Below the pieces are notes generated by a model. The model worked only from the letters and a program-made list of their open reading frames with translations, did no database searches and had not been told where the DNA came from. From Amborella trichopoda (Eukaryota; Streptophyta; Magnoliopsida; Amborellales; Amborellaceae): 64,000 nucleotides of DNA. The stretch's first letter is position 1, and every line of letters starts with the position of its first letter. Position numbers and translations under genes: made by a program. Positions 54,411 to 64,000 of this stretch are shown here, in pieces. The stretch lies in the NCBI RefSeq assembly GCF_000471905.2, contig NW_006494789.1, forward strand, positions 5,763,131-5,827,130, in the 5' to 3' direction.

Positions 54411-56036
54411 TGAATTCTTCCACTGGGGAGTCCTCCACAAAGCCATAAATGCCACTTTCATAGCCTTAGTCCCCAAGGTCAAAGGGGTGGAGAAACTAAA
54501 GGACTTTTGTCCAATCAGCTTGCTCAATTCCTCCTACAAAATTCTGGCCAAGGTTCTGGCCTCAAGGCTACAACAAGTCCTTCCTTTAATCATCTTACCG
54601 TCACAGACAGTTTTCATCAAAGATAGGCAAATCCTAGACAGAGCTTTAGTAGCACACGAGTGCATTCACTCAAGGTACATGTCCAAGAAGCTTGGTCTTA
54701 TCTTCAAGATAGACTGGGAGAAAGTGTACGACCATGTTAATTGGTCGATTCTTGACAATTCAATGGCTAGAATGGGATTCCGGGACCTATGGAGAAAGTG
54801 GATGAGAGTATGTTACTCTCATCCTCACTTTTCGATTCTCATCAATGGAACCCCTAAAGGTTTCTTCCCATCCTCGAGGGGGTTGCGCCAAGGGGATCCT
54901 CTCTCCTCTTTTCTGTTCGCCATTACAGCAGAAGTCTTCAATTGTTCAATGTCTCATTTATACCAGGAAGGTCTCCTCACTGGATTCAAGAGCCGTCCCC
55001 AAGGCCCATAGTGTCTCATCTGCAATATGCAAATGACACTTTGGTGTTCCTTGAGGCCTCTCTAGTAGAAATTGATAATCTGAGGCTCTATCTCAAAGGC
55101 TTCCAAGTGGTTACACGATTCAAAGTTAACATGGAAAAATCAAAGATGATGGGAGTGGCACTCACGGATGCTGAAATCAGAGCACTTATTCCAAATTGGG
55201 GATGCAAAGTGGAGGAACTTCCCACAACATACCTTGGTTTACCCTTGGGATTGGGGAAACCAAAAAAGAGACAGTGGTCTCACGTGATTGATAAGGTTGA
55301 CAAGGGTCTGGCAGGGTGGGAAGGGAGATACCTCTCCATGGCTGGCCATACCACCTTGATAAAAACAACCTTGGCAAATGCTCCGATCTACCTCATGTCT
55401 CTCTTGCACATGCCAACCTTGGTAGCCAACTGCCTTGAACAACTTATGAGGAATTTCCTCTGGTTAGGATAGGCCGAGAGAACCAAATAGCACTTAATAC
55501 CTTGAGACAAGATTTTCTTACCCAAACACCAAGGAGGGCTAGGGATTAGGACCCTTATAAAACATAACCTGATCCTCCTAGGGATATGGTGGTGGCGCCT
55601 AGCCACTCAAACAGATTCCCTCTGGGCTCAAGTTGTACGCAACAAATATAGGATTTCTGAAGAAGTTTGGGTGACTGAGAGGAGGCAGCATAGTAGAGCT
55701 TTAGGAGCGTAGAAGTTGTTCACCTCCTCCTTCTCACAGTTCAATAAATTCATCAGATTCCATCCAAGAGAAGGAACAAGAGTGCGCTTCTGGTCAGATC
55801 TCTGGTTAGGACATATCCCCCTAAGGAAACTTTTTCCGTCCCTTTCCTCTCTTCTCTCCAACAAAGACTCTACCATTGCAGATGAAATGGTACTGTCAGG
55901 AGGCCGAGAGTCTGGGACCCCTCATTTAGAAAAAACCTCTCAGACGAGGAAACCAGCCACTTCCTATCACTATCGACAGTTTTACATTCCATCTTCACCT
56001 CTTCACAAAGGAGGGACTCCATGGTATGGATTCTAG
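54411..56036 (+). pseudogene. LINE reverse transcriptase fragment
   Basis: The frame opens FHWGVLHKAINATFIALVPK, then GVEKLKDFCPISLLNSSYKI, KDRQILDRALVAHECIHSR, IFKIDWEKVYDHVNW and GLRQGDPLSSFLFAI, the RVT_1 blocks of a plant L1-type LINE. After a stop at 55,009 and a frameshift, LQYANDTLVF is the catalytic box, with Asn instead of the second-position Asp of YADD. TTYLGLPLGLGKPKKRQW, LPKHQGGLGIRTL and VRFWSDLWLG continue the C-terminal part. Endonuclease (5') and zf-RVT/RNase H (3') are missing. Confidence 0.88.
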
Positions 56037-56039
56037 CCC

Positions 56040-56260
56040 CCTTTGGTACGTTCTCGGTGGCCGCATCGCCTCATATTCGGCCGCATCAGGCATAATGTGC
56101 TGGGTATCACATTGCAAATGCCCGCATATACTCTCTGGAGAGATGCGTTCGCATATGCACCACATCTCTCGGCTGCATCCCGCAAAGGGCACATAATCCC
56201 TCATATGCGGTTTGACAATTTTATGAAAATGAACCCCTCAGGCAGGGGTATTTAGGACTT
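56040..56260. repeat. Cluster of CCGCATC-type motifs
   Basis: 'ggccgcatc', 'gcatatgcg' and 'tgcatccc' recur about eight times. A related CGCATC-rich block lies at 56,750-56,850 and ends CATTTTAAAACATTG. The two could be the ends of one non-autonomous element, but no target duplication was found. Confidence 0.4.
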
Positions 56261-58318
56261 TTTGACCCTCGAAAAGGGGGGGTAGTAAACCCCCAAACTT
56301 CATTTTTCAGCTACATCCCTGGCTTTTTTTGGATTGAATGAATAAAAAAAAAAAAATGGTGGAAAATTTGTTTTGTGAAGTTGTTCGATTTTTGTATTGA
56401 TTGATGCATGGTTGTTGATTTGTACCTTTTGAGTGTTGATTTGTATCCTTTGGGTGTTGATTTGTGGAAGTTTAGGCAAAGTTGTGACAACAAATCGAGG
56501 GTTTCAAGAGCCGTGAAGAAATCGATACAAATTTTTGCTTGTGGTTGTTGATTGTTGAGTGTTTTATGAAGCTAGTTTCAAGTTTCTAGTTTCTATTAGG
56601 GGATAGTGGATACAGAATCTCTGACATATAATACTTTTGGAGTTAATGAATAAACTAAATACCTACTATCACATATATCACCTCCATATATTTTTTTATG
56701 TATTAAGCTAATTTTTTAGATTTTTTAGAATTTTTTTATATATATTGACCACATCGCAGCGATACACCCTCATCCGGACCGCATCGAGCCACATCTTCGC
56801 ATCGACTCCCCCAACGTATACGGTCGCATCCCACATTTTAAAACATTGATTAATTTTATAGGATCTTTCTTTATCTGTTAGGTACTAATTATGAAAGTTG
56901 GTGTGAAAGGTTGGCATTAATGAACTTGGGATTCTGCTCCTGGCATAGGGCTTGCAACATGACAACCTCCAAGTTCCAGCTTACCTGCCCAGAAAGGATA
57001 AAAAAGGAAAAAGCCATGAGGACACTTTTTATAACAACATAGTAAAATGGTGACTGTAAATAATAAGAAACACTGACCGGTTTCTCTATGTTCTTGTCAT
57101 TCCCTTATTGGCCAATATATTTTATAACTGGTTGGCCTACCTTTGCTCCTTAAAATCTAACTATTGAAATTGTATTGTGTAAGAAAATGTTCTGTAATTG
57201 ATTCTACGCCCATTGATACTATGGTAGGTTTGCTAGCTATATTATATCCATCAACTGGAATAAAGTCTTGCAACAATCACTTTTTCTACTTTGTTTCTGG
57301 TCTATGATCCCTTGTAAAGAAACTCCTGTCGTTCTAGTATTTGGATGGTTCCCATTGATCTTAGCCGTCATGAAATGTTGTTTTGATTTTGTGACTAAAG
57401 TGTGAAGTATAGTGGTAGTGTAATAGATGGTCCTTTGGGCAACTTGGAATGTGATTAAGTCATCAGTTGCACTCATAGGCAATATTAGGATTTCAAGTTA
57501 TGATGGAAAAGAAGAAAGTAAATCTATTTTGTCATGGACGATTCACTCTTGGTTAGAACATTGAAAGGTTGATTTGAGGTTTCAATAATCTCCTTGAGGA
57601 TAATTTATGCTATTGTGACGCGTTTCAATTCATGTATTAGGTTATTAGAGTTTCTCTACTTACTGTTCATTCGTGTTTGACATTGCCGCCCTTGGGAGTT
57701 ATTGGTCATTATTGTGTTCTAAGGTACCCTGTCCTCAGAGGCTAGCACAATTCAAATCATTATTTTCAAATAAAAGAGGATCCAAGAATGGCTCCGGTAT
57801 TAGTCACCTGGTTGTGCTGAATTGTTTTCTGTATATTTACTATTCTTAGAGGTATATATGTACAATGTACTTTTTGTATTCCCATGTTGGTCTCCAATGG
57901 CTGTTTCTTATGACAATTAGTAGAAAGGATCCTTCAATGTGTGAACCATTTCCAATGGCAGACGAATGGTACCTCATTGAGAAGATGGTAGCGACCATAT
58001 AATGGATGCAAGTGGCATAGATTATGCTACCAATCCCTACACATGCACACACAAACAATATTTAGGTGCTTTTGGCATTTCCTCAATTTACTTATTATAC
58101 AATCCCTGTCTTTGGCTGTGCAAGTAAAACTTGAGGCTCAGTTTTACATGGGTGAGTCGACCAAATGAAAAGAAGGAATTGCTCAGTGCACTGATAATAT
58201 TTCCATAGTCAACAATTGGTGGCTCGGTGACAATAATAGAGAACGGCATCTCTGCCACCCATTGATAAAATACATGAAACTAAACCTAGGCTCTAATATC
58301 TTGGTTGTATCAGTCTTG
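56261..58318. other. Intergenic, no gene seen
   Basis: 'ttttgggtgttgatttgta' is repeated near 56,405-56,465. Otherwise no ORF or RNA I can support. Confidence 0.45.
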
Positions 58319-58330
58319 CTACCTTCTTGA

Positions 58331-60522
58331 CTAGTCAATCACTTCTCCACTTCCATTCATGTAAATGGCTCCGGTATTAGTCACTTCTCCACTTCCGTTC
58401 ATGTAAATGGCTCCATTATTAGTTCCCGTTTCTTTGAACTGCTCTTCAGTTACCCCTGCATGCAAATTACCGATAATTAAATTGAAAATGGCAATGATCA
58501 AAATAAATAGAAACAGTTTAAAGTGGCATAAATAGAACTATTGCTGTCTCTAAAGTAGCAGTGAGCATTTGCTTGCGTAGACAAATTGATGTGAGATTTC
58601 AACCTTTGGTGAAAGCATGATTTGGAATATCACATTTCCAGTCAGCACGTATATACTGATTAGCTGTTTTAAAATGAACTATGGATGGAATTGATATGAT
58701 TTCTGACTGAAATTTGAAGAAAAGTTTTTTAGCATATTTGTAGTGCCAGTATTCTTCAAATTGAAGATCGAAGTGCTACTGAAATTCCACATATCAGCCA
58801 TCGATATTTTCACAATTGAAAAAGAAAAACTCCTTTTAAGAAATTAATTATTCTGAAATTTAGTTTGAGATTTGATAAGAGAAGGGTAAAACTATTCTTT
58901 GAGCTGGTGGGGTACTTACCTTTGCCCATTGCTGCAGTTGAGGAAATACCGCCCTGAACTGTCTTGAGCACCTTGTCATAATAATTAGCACCAGACCACT
59001 TCTGATGCGCGAGTGTATCAACCCCGTTGTCTCTCTCCTCCCTCTGAATCCTTTCCACATAAGCAAGCATCCCCCTCCCTGCGAAATCCTTGGCAAAAGT
59101 GTCAATGACTAGTGCATTTGCATGGAACCCAGCAAGAGTTATGAACTGCCAACAATAGCCCAACCTTGCAATCTGAGGTATGAAATCCCTCATCTGTGCA
59201 TCAGTCATCCCTAATGCATCCCAATTGAAAGAAGGAGAGAGGTTGTATGCAAGCATTATTTCAGGTTGCAGTGACTTAACCCCTTGTGCAAACTTGGTGC
59301 ACTCAACCAAGTCAGGGCTCGAGGTCTCCATCCATATGAGGTCAGCATGAGGGGCAAAGGCCCACCCCCTAACCACTGCCGCCATCACTGAGCCCTTGAA
59401 CCTGTAAAATCCTTCTCGGGTCCTTGGCAGATCCCAGTCCCAGAACAGGTCATTCAACCCCAACTCTTCCGCTCTCTCTCTAGCCTTCTCGTTAGAGAGG
59501 CAGTTATTATACCCCAAGACAATCTCCCACTCATTCAATCTCCTCCTCCTTTCTTCCCCTCCAATATTCAACCTGTTTATCACATTCATGACACATTCAG
59601 AGAAAGTCATGAGGCCGGCCTTAGCCAACCACTCGTCTTCTATGACTTGGAGCTCCAAACCAGTTTTCCCAACTGCCATGGCCTCTGCTAGGAGAGTAGC
59701 CAAGGCTCTCCCCTTAAGATCAGGGTTTGTGACCCCCAATATGAACTGGTGATCCCTTGGGTCCACATTTGTTTGGATGAGGTTGGCGGCCACCGCATCG
59801 GTGCGAGCCACGAGTACAGTCTCAACCCCCATTATGTCGAATTGGAGCCTAGCAGCCACAAGCCGGTTAATGTGCTCTCTTACTGAGACCAACACTTTCC
59901 CAGCCATGTGGCCACACTTTTTGGTCACAGATGCTTGGTCTTCAATGTGGACCCCAGCTGCGCCCCTCTCCACAAAGAGCTTGCAAAGCTTCACTGTGGC
60001 AGTGGCACCACCAAACCCAGTATCTCCATCTGCTATTATAGGCTTCAAGTAATCTATGTTAGGTTCCCTAGCCCTCTCTTCTCGGCTCATATTCATACGA
60101 GCCTCCCTTTGCTTCCTATCATGATATTGTTGAGCAAAGAAGAGGTGTTCAACTTTGTTGGGGACCGTATCATAGGGGTAGTCAGCTAAGTCAGGGCCAG
60201 GCTCATTGGTTGAGGTGTGGGTGGATGAGCACTGCCACCCAGACACGTACACAGTGTCCAGGTACTTGGCCATCATGGTTACTTGGACAGGGTCAAGGGC
60301 ACCAAAGGTCCTCGAGGCTGTCTTGTTTGCTTGGTGGGTTTTTAGGGTTTGCCAAAGCTTCTTGGCGAGCTCGTTTGATACATAGGTTTGTCTCAGGCTC
60401 CCCCTCAATGCCACCACCTCTCTCGCAGTGTAGGGGCGGCGGGTCAGCCGGAACCTCTCAGAGCTCCACCATGACTGCACCTCAGCGATTTCTGCCTCGA
60501 ACCTCCCCTCCTCGTCTGTCAT
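58331..60522 (-). CDS. ICL: Isocitrate lyase, altered C-terminus
   Basis: It cleaves isocitrate to glyoxylate and succinate in the glyoxylate cycle, normally in glyoxysomes. Exon 60,522-58,920 encodes about 534 residues, nearly co-linear with plant ICLs: [60 protein letters not shown], the catalytic [19 protein letters not shown] and [20 protein letters not shown]. The donor AAAG/GTAAGT (58,919) and acceptor TGCAG (58,456) join MGKG to VTEEQFKET in exon 58,455-58,331. That exon then reads [30 protein letters not shown], stop; the usual end is a Ser/Ala-Arg-Met peroxisomal signal. Total 575 residues. Start: ATG at 60,522; some plant ICLs have a short extra N-terminal exon and TTGCTAG lies just upstream, so an earlier exon is possible but not seen. 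Confidence 0.95.
58340..58423 (-). repeat. 42 bp (14 codon) tandem duplication in last ICL exon
   Basis: Units 58,423-58,382 and 58,381-58,340 differ at only about three positions and encode [14 protein letters not shown] and [14 protein letters not shown]. In frame, so it lengthens the tail without shifting it. Confidence 0.95.
58456..58919 (-). other. Last intron of isocitrate lyase
   Basis: 464 bp, donor GTAAGTACC, acceptor TGCATGCAG; phase matches the conserved GKG-VTEEQF junction. Confidence 0.88.
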
Positions 60523-60988
60523 CTAGCAACCATTTCAAAAAACTAGGATTATTTACAAATATATGCATATAGCTCAGAACTTAAGAGAATCATCTTATCT
60601 ACTCGTATGCACATGTGGGGATTTTATACATGATCCTATGTTTTAACCAGTGTTAAAAAAAAACGCCAATTCGATCCGGAATCGGGTATCGGCTGGGTGG
60701 TTCCGAATCCAACTACAAAACGGGATCCGGCCATGCCTGCACACAAAATCGGTATTATGGTGTCATAAAACCGAGTATTGCCTTGGGAGGGTACGCTCTC
60801 ACATGCTTCATCATGCTTTACAAGCATGCTATAAAATAATGTATTGAGGAGGCTTTATTCACGTTAAATTTCTTTTATTTTTTCGAAGTGGGATTTGAGC
60901 ATGGTACATATTGTGAATAAAAAATAATATGGTATAGGCTTGAAAAGGTAATACAATATAGCCCTTTATTATAAAAGGTAATACAAGT
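60523..60988. other. ICL upstream region with repeat remnant
   Basis: No clear TATA box or first exon. 60,649-60,745 has 'ccagtgttaaaaaaaaacg', 'gatccggaatcgg' and related blocks resembling the hAT-like repeat ends at about 62,240 and 62,277, so an old transposon fragment lies within 130 bases of the start codon. Confidence 0.45.
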
Positions 60989-61312
60989 GGTGTTGTGGTG
61001 TAGTCGGTTATCATGTGCATCTTACACCCTAAAGGTCCTTAGTTCGAACTTGGGCAGTACCATCTTATTTTTTTATCAAAAAAAAAATAGAACGTACTTG
61101 GGCAGCACGATCTTCTTAAGAAAAAAGAAAAAAAGAAGTAATACAAGTATTTTTTGTCAAAAAATAAATAAAAGGTAAGACAACAGGTATCATGTTTTTC
61201 AAGCACGTATTTGAGCTGCAATTATCGCAAGCTTAAATTAGATAGGTAAAGGTAATACAATATAGGCTTGAAAAAGGTAATACATGGTAATACAATATAG
61301 GCTTGAAGCATG
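60930..61312. repeat. GGTAATACAATATAGGCTTG repeats around tRNA-like sequence
   Basis: 'ggcttgaaaaaggtaatac' type blocks occur at about 60,936, 61,248, 61,266 and 61,286, on both sides of the tRNA-like sequence. Confidence 0.55.
60989..61062 (+). tRNA. tRNA-Val-like sequence (pseudo-tRNA or SINE head)
   Basis: 74 bases lie on a tRNA-Val plan. Acceptor GGTGTTG pairs with CAGTACC (G-U pairs included). The A box is TGGTGTAGTCGGTTATC, the anticodon loop CTTACAC (TAC), the B box AGTTCGAACTTGG, and the discriminator A. The anticodon stem (TGCAT/CCTAA) does not pair and a T-run follows at 61,067, so it is more likely a degraded tRNA or the head of a tRNA-derived SINE. A partial copy of its 3' end recurs at about 61,097. 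Confidence 0.5.
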
Positions 61313-61599
61313 TTAGCTTTTTTTCTCTCATATATAAATGCCTATTAGATTTTTTTTTTATTTAGGAATAAATCGTCTAATTATATTTTTTTATTTTTAT
61401 AACATGGTGATCTTTAACATAAATTTAGGAATATTAATTTAAAGATAGGGTTCATATAATGAGGCCTTTTGAAATCTCTCCTTCTCTCTCTACTAACAAT
61501 CTCTTCCACTAAATTTATTCTAGGAACCTAAAAAATTAGATTTTTGAAAAATTAAATTGTTATTTTGAAAATTGGTATGCATGTTAATAAATTCTACAT

Positions 61600-62620
61600 T
61601 GACAACCAAATCCTGTATTTTATTTATTAATTAATTTGCATTATAAATTATGTAATGTACTAATTTTTTTTTACAATTGTCAATAATATATTTTAAATTA
61701 GATGATATTATAAGATATTTTCGATTTGTTATTATTTGTACAGTAAAATAATTATAAAATGTAAACTAACAATTTCAATTTCAGTATATAATATTATAGT
61801 TAGGTTGTAATAATTTTGGATTTAGTTAGTTAGGTTGTAATAATTTGGGTTTTTCTTTAGTGGATTAGATTTTTCCGCCGATTCGATATTTTGGTGGCCA
61901 TTTTTTTATCGATTTAATCCATTTTGATTATATACTTTATCTATGACAATTTTATGATTTTTCTTTTGTGTGATGTAAATTTAGTGGTTAACATAAGTTC
62001 ATATAGGGAAAAAACATATCAATATTCGCATATTGATAAAAAAAATGAAAGTTAATAATGTAGTACCCCATTTTTTATTAGATTCTTAGAAAACATTTAT
62101 AATGATTTTTGATAATTTTTTTGGATTTTTTTATTGCCGAATCTGACATATTCGGTCGATTCCAGATCCAAGCCGTCGATTCATCGATCCAGATGGGTTT
62201 TTGGAGTGCTCAATCTGGGGCACCGATCTGTTTTTTGAACCACTGGTTAAACAAAAACCACAAAATCGTTTAAACAATGGTTTAAAAAACGGATCGGTGC
62301 CTCGGATCGGTGAATCAGCGATTCAGATTGGGAATCGACCGAAACGATTGGATTCAGCCTAAAATCATTGTAAATATTGTTTTTTAGGAATCCAATATGA
62401 AATGGAGATATTACATTAATAACTTCTATTTTTTTTTTAGCTATATGCAAATATTTTATATAAAAACCAATATAAGTATATGATTTAAAAAATAAGAACC
62501 AATCTAAATGTTTTATAATGTCATCTAATTTTAAAAATCTTATTTACAACTATAATAAAAATAATGCATTACATAATTTATAATGTAAATAAATTAATAA
62601 ATAAAATACAAGATTTGGGT
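61600..62620. repeat. Diverged inverted repeat around 62,263
   Basis: Left arm reading into the centre (61,605-62,249) and right arm (62,277-62,618) are reverse complements in three ordered blocks. First are the inner ends 'ggttcaaaaaac-gatcggtg'. Next is 'aaaatcatt-taaat..ttctaag' with 'acattaataact'. Last are the outer ends 'caaat-cttgtattttattt'. The left arm is about 300 bp longer. The CAGTGGTT / CAATGGTT inner ends look like hAT-type termini facing each other. Confidence 0.65.
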
Positions 62621-62935
62621 ATCATGTAATTATTAATTATAATATTATAATAAACACGATTAAAAAAATTATTAGAAAATACTTCTATATCATATGATTA
62701 AAATTAAAAATAAAACCCCAAAATTTAATAAATTTTGTTGTTATGATATTAAAAAAAATCACCCAACAAAATGAAAAATAAAGATATCAAAATTAAAAAA
62801 ATATAAAAAAAGCCTATCAACAACATGCGCAATAGCTAACTAATAATAATAATAATAACTAAATGGTAATAAAATCTATCGAAAAAACCATTTTACTAGG
62901 ACATAGCAAAAAAATTTGTGTGGCCATTTTCTAAT

Positions 62936-63095
62936 TTGGTACGCTAGCATTTAATTAAAAAATTGTGTTGATGCGGCAATAAAAAATTTGGCACGCTAGC
63001 ATTTAATTAAAAAAATGTGTTGATGAGGCAATAAAAAATTTGGCACGCTAGCATTTAATTAAGAAAAAAGTGTTAGTGAGACGATATGACACGCT
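62936..63095. repeat. Three tandem ~60 bp units
   Basis: Each unit has 'ttggcacgctagcatttaat' followed by 'aaaaattgtgttgatg-ggc'. Three copies, similar to each other. Confidence 0.85.
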
Positions 63096-63419
63096 TTTGG
63101 GATCAAGACATATTAATGTTTATAAATTAATGACATTCATTTAAAATGACTCTAAGGTTCATAAAATTTAATGGCATGCTCATTTAATATGCACATTAAT
63201 TTAAAATGAAGGTTACGAGATATGCTATTATAAAATGACTTGTTGCACGCGACTTTAATATGCACGCTCAATTCATTTAATATGCACGCTAATTTGATTG
63301 GTTGAGACCCGGAACAAAGATTGTCCCACATTGAAAATACAAGGAAGGTTAAGTTAATATATAATGAAGTTTACCCATTAGAGATGCATGAACATGTCGT
63401 GAGCAAGCTGTATGAATGC

Positions 63420-63545
63420 TTTCGTGTAGAAAGAATTTTTGTGTCCAGATACTTGATATGGATCACATATCTGATTTCGTGTAGAAAGAATTTGTGTCCA
63501 GATACTTGATATGGATCACATATCTTGATATGGATCACACTGGAT
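63420..63545. repeat. Two tandem 55 bp units
   Basis: 'tttcgtgtagaaagaattt' through 'ggatcacatatct' is repeated with two or three differences, with a third short echo of 'cttgatatggatcaca'. Confidence 0.85.
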
Positions 63546-64000
63546 AGGATCGGTGAATTTTTAAACACCGGATTGGTGAATTTTTAAACACCTGCTTTAA
63601 CATATGGAAAAAAACTTACCATCACCTACATTGAAATCAAATCATAGGAAAAGAATGATTTGAAATCAAAATCATGCATGTCAATAGGAAAAGAATGATC
63701 GGTATGGTCATTGTTCTGTATGGTCATAAGTGTCAGCATCATCCAATTTGCAGGTTGGAAAAAGATGGAGGGACCATGGGATGTACAATTTCATAAAAGA
63801 GTTAGACAGTCTGACCCTCAAGACCATCCTCGTATAGGTCATTGTCGAAGTCCAACGTACATTTATGAGAATTTATAGTAAATAATCCAGGGACTACGAA
63901 ATTTCATAGACCACCCAAATATGATGAGACACCCTGTCCATTACCAATTACCTCGTAGACTGGTTGCATACCCTCGCAATTATTGTCCATCATTTTAATG
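63546..64000. other. Intergenic to window end, no gene seen
   Basis: No ORF or RNA supported. 'ggtgaatttttaaacacc' is duplicated at about 63,551 and 63,576. Confidence 0.45.

Noticed and set aside
59777..60572. Plus-strand ORFs of 91-120 codons
   Set aside because: Opposite-strand shadows of isocitrate lyase codons.
60649..62249. One 1.6 kb hAT element between CAGTG near 60,650 and CACTG near 62,245
   Set aside because: Flanking 8-mers (gttttaac and gttaaaca) do not match, and the interior holds an unrelated tRNA-like region.

Overview
This is nuclear DNA from a flowering plant with a transposon-rich genome. The plant-specific content includes a pentatricopeptide repeat (PPR) gene, a glyoxysomal-type isocitrate lyase, Ty3/gypsy elements of Tat-like and chromodomain types, a Ty1/copia element, LINEs, a MuDR-type transposase, plant mobile domain (PMD) genes, and hAT- and Mutator-type miniature elements (MITEs). 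Two runs of 20 N mark scaffold gaps. I cannot name the species from sequence alone. Only two host genes are recognisable; the rest is transposable elements and their tandem repeats.

Layout. 1-14,114: the decayed inside of a Tat-like Ty3/gypsy element. It holds gag remnants (1.8-3.7 kb), about 4 kb of non-coding tandem repeat families, RT / RNase H / second RNase H (7.8-9.05 kb) with no integrase found, and an antisense, intron-containing PMD gene with its own TATA-like box (10.4-12.3 kb). A polypurine tract and the start of a 3' LTR follow at 14,102-14,115. 15.5-16.6 kb is a pyrimidine-rich array. 17.0-20.6 kb is the 3' end of a chromovirus: integrase tail, chromodomain and a roughly 3 kb LTR. 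20.6-24 kb is a purine-rich array and a dispersed repeat family. 24.0-27.6 kb carries two copies of a roughly 500 bp MITE. 28,137-33,821 is a boundary-complete Ty1/copia element with a 5 bp target duplication and a hAT MITE inside. 34.5-35.85 kb has three related MITEs, each with a 9 bp target duplication.

35,950-45,860 is a nested structure. A hAT MITE with an 8 bp target duplication was split by a roughly 9.4 kb Mutator-like element. That element carries a decayed MuDR-type transposase, a multi-exon PMD gene with an acidic tail, and a subterminal array of CTCCGGC-like motifs. Its right edge lies 17 bp from the first ATG of the PPR gene (45,886-47,795), which is broken by two frameshifts.

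48.9-56 kb contains two LINE fragments on opposite strands and an LTR-like fragment. 58,319-60,522 (minus) is isocitrate lyase. Its catalytic body is intact, but its last exon has a 42 bp tandem duplication and ends in a stop codon just before the position where the peroxisomal C-terminal tripeptide is expected. The final 3.5 kb is AT-rich, with a tRNA-Val-like sequence, a diverged inverted repeat and short tandem duplications.

How the parts relate. The clearest theme is the PMD gene family riding on two unrelated transposon classes within 31 kb: antisense in a retroelement, and sense behind a MULE transposase. The second theme is insertion history that can be ordered from target duplications: hAT, then MULE-PMD, beside the PPR gene; and copia, then hAT, at 28-34 kb.
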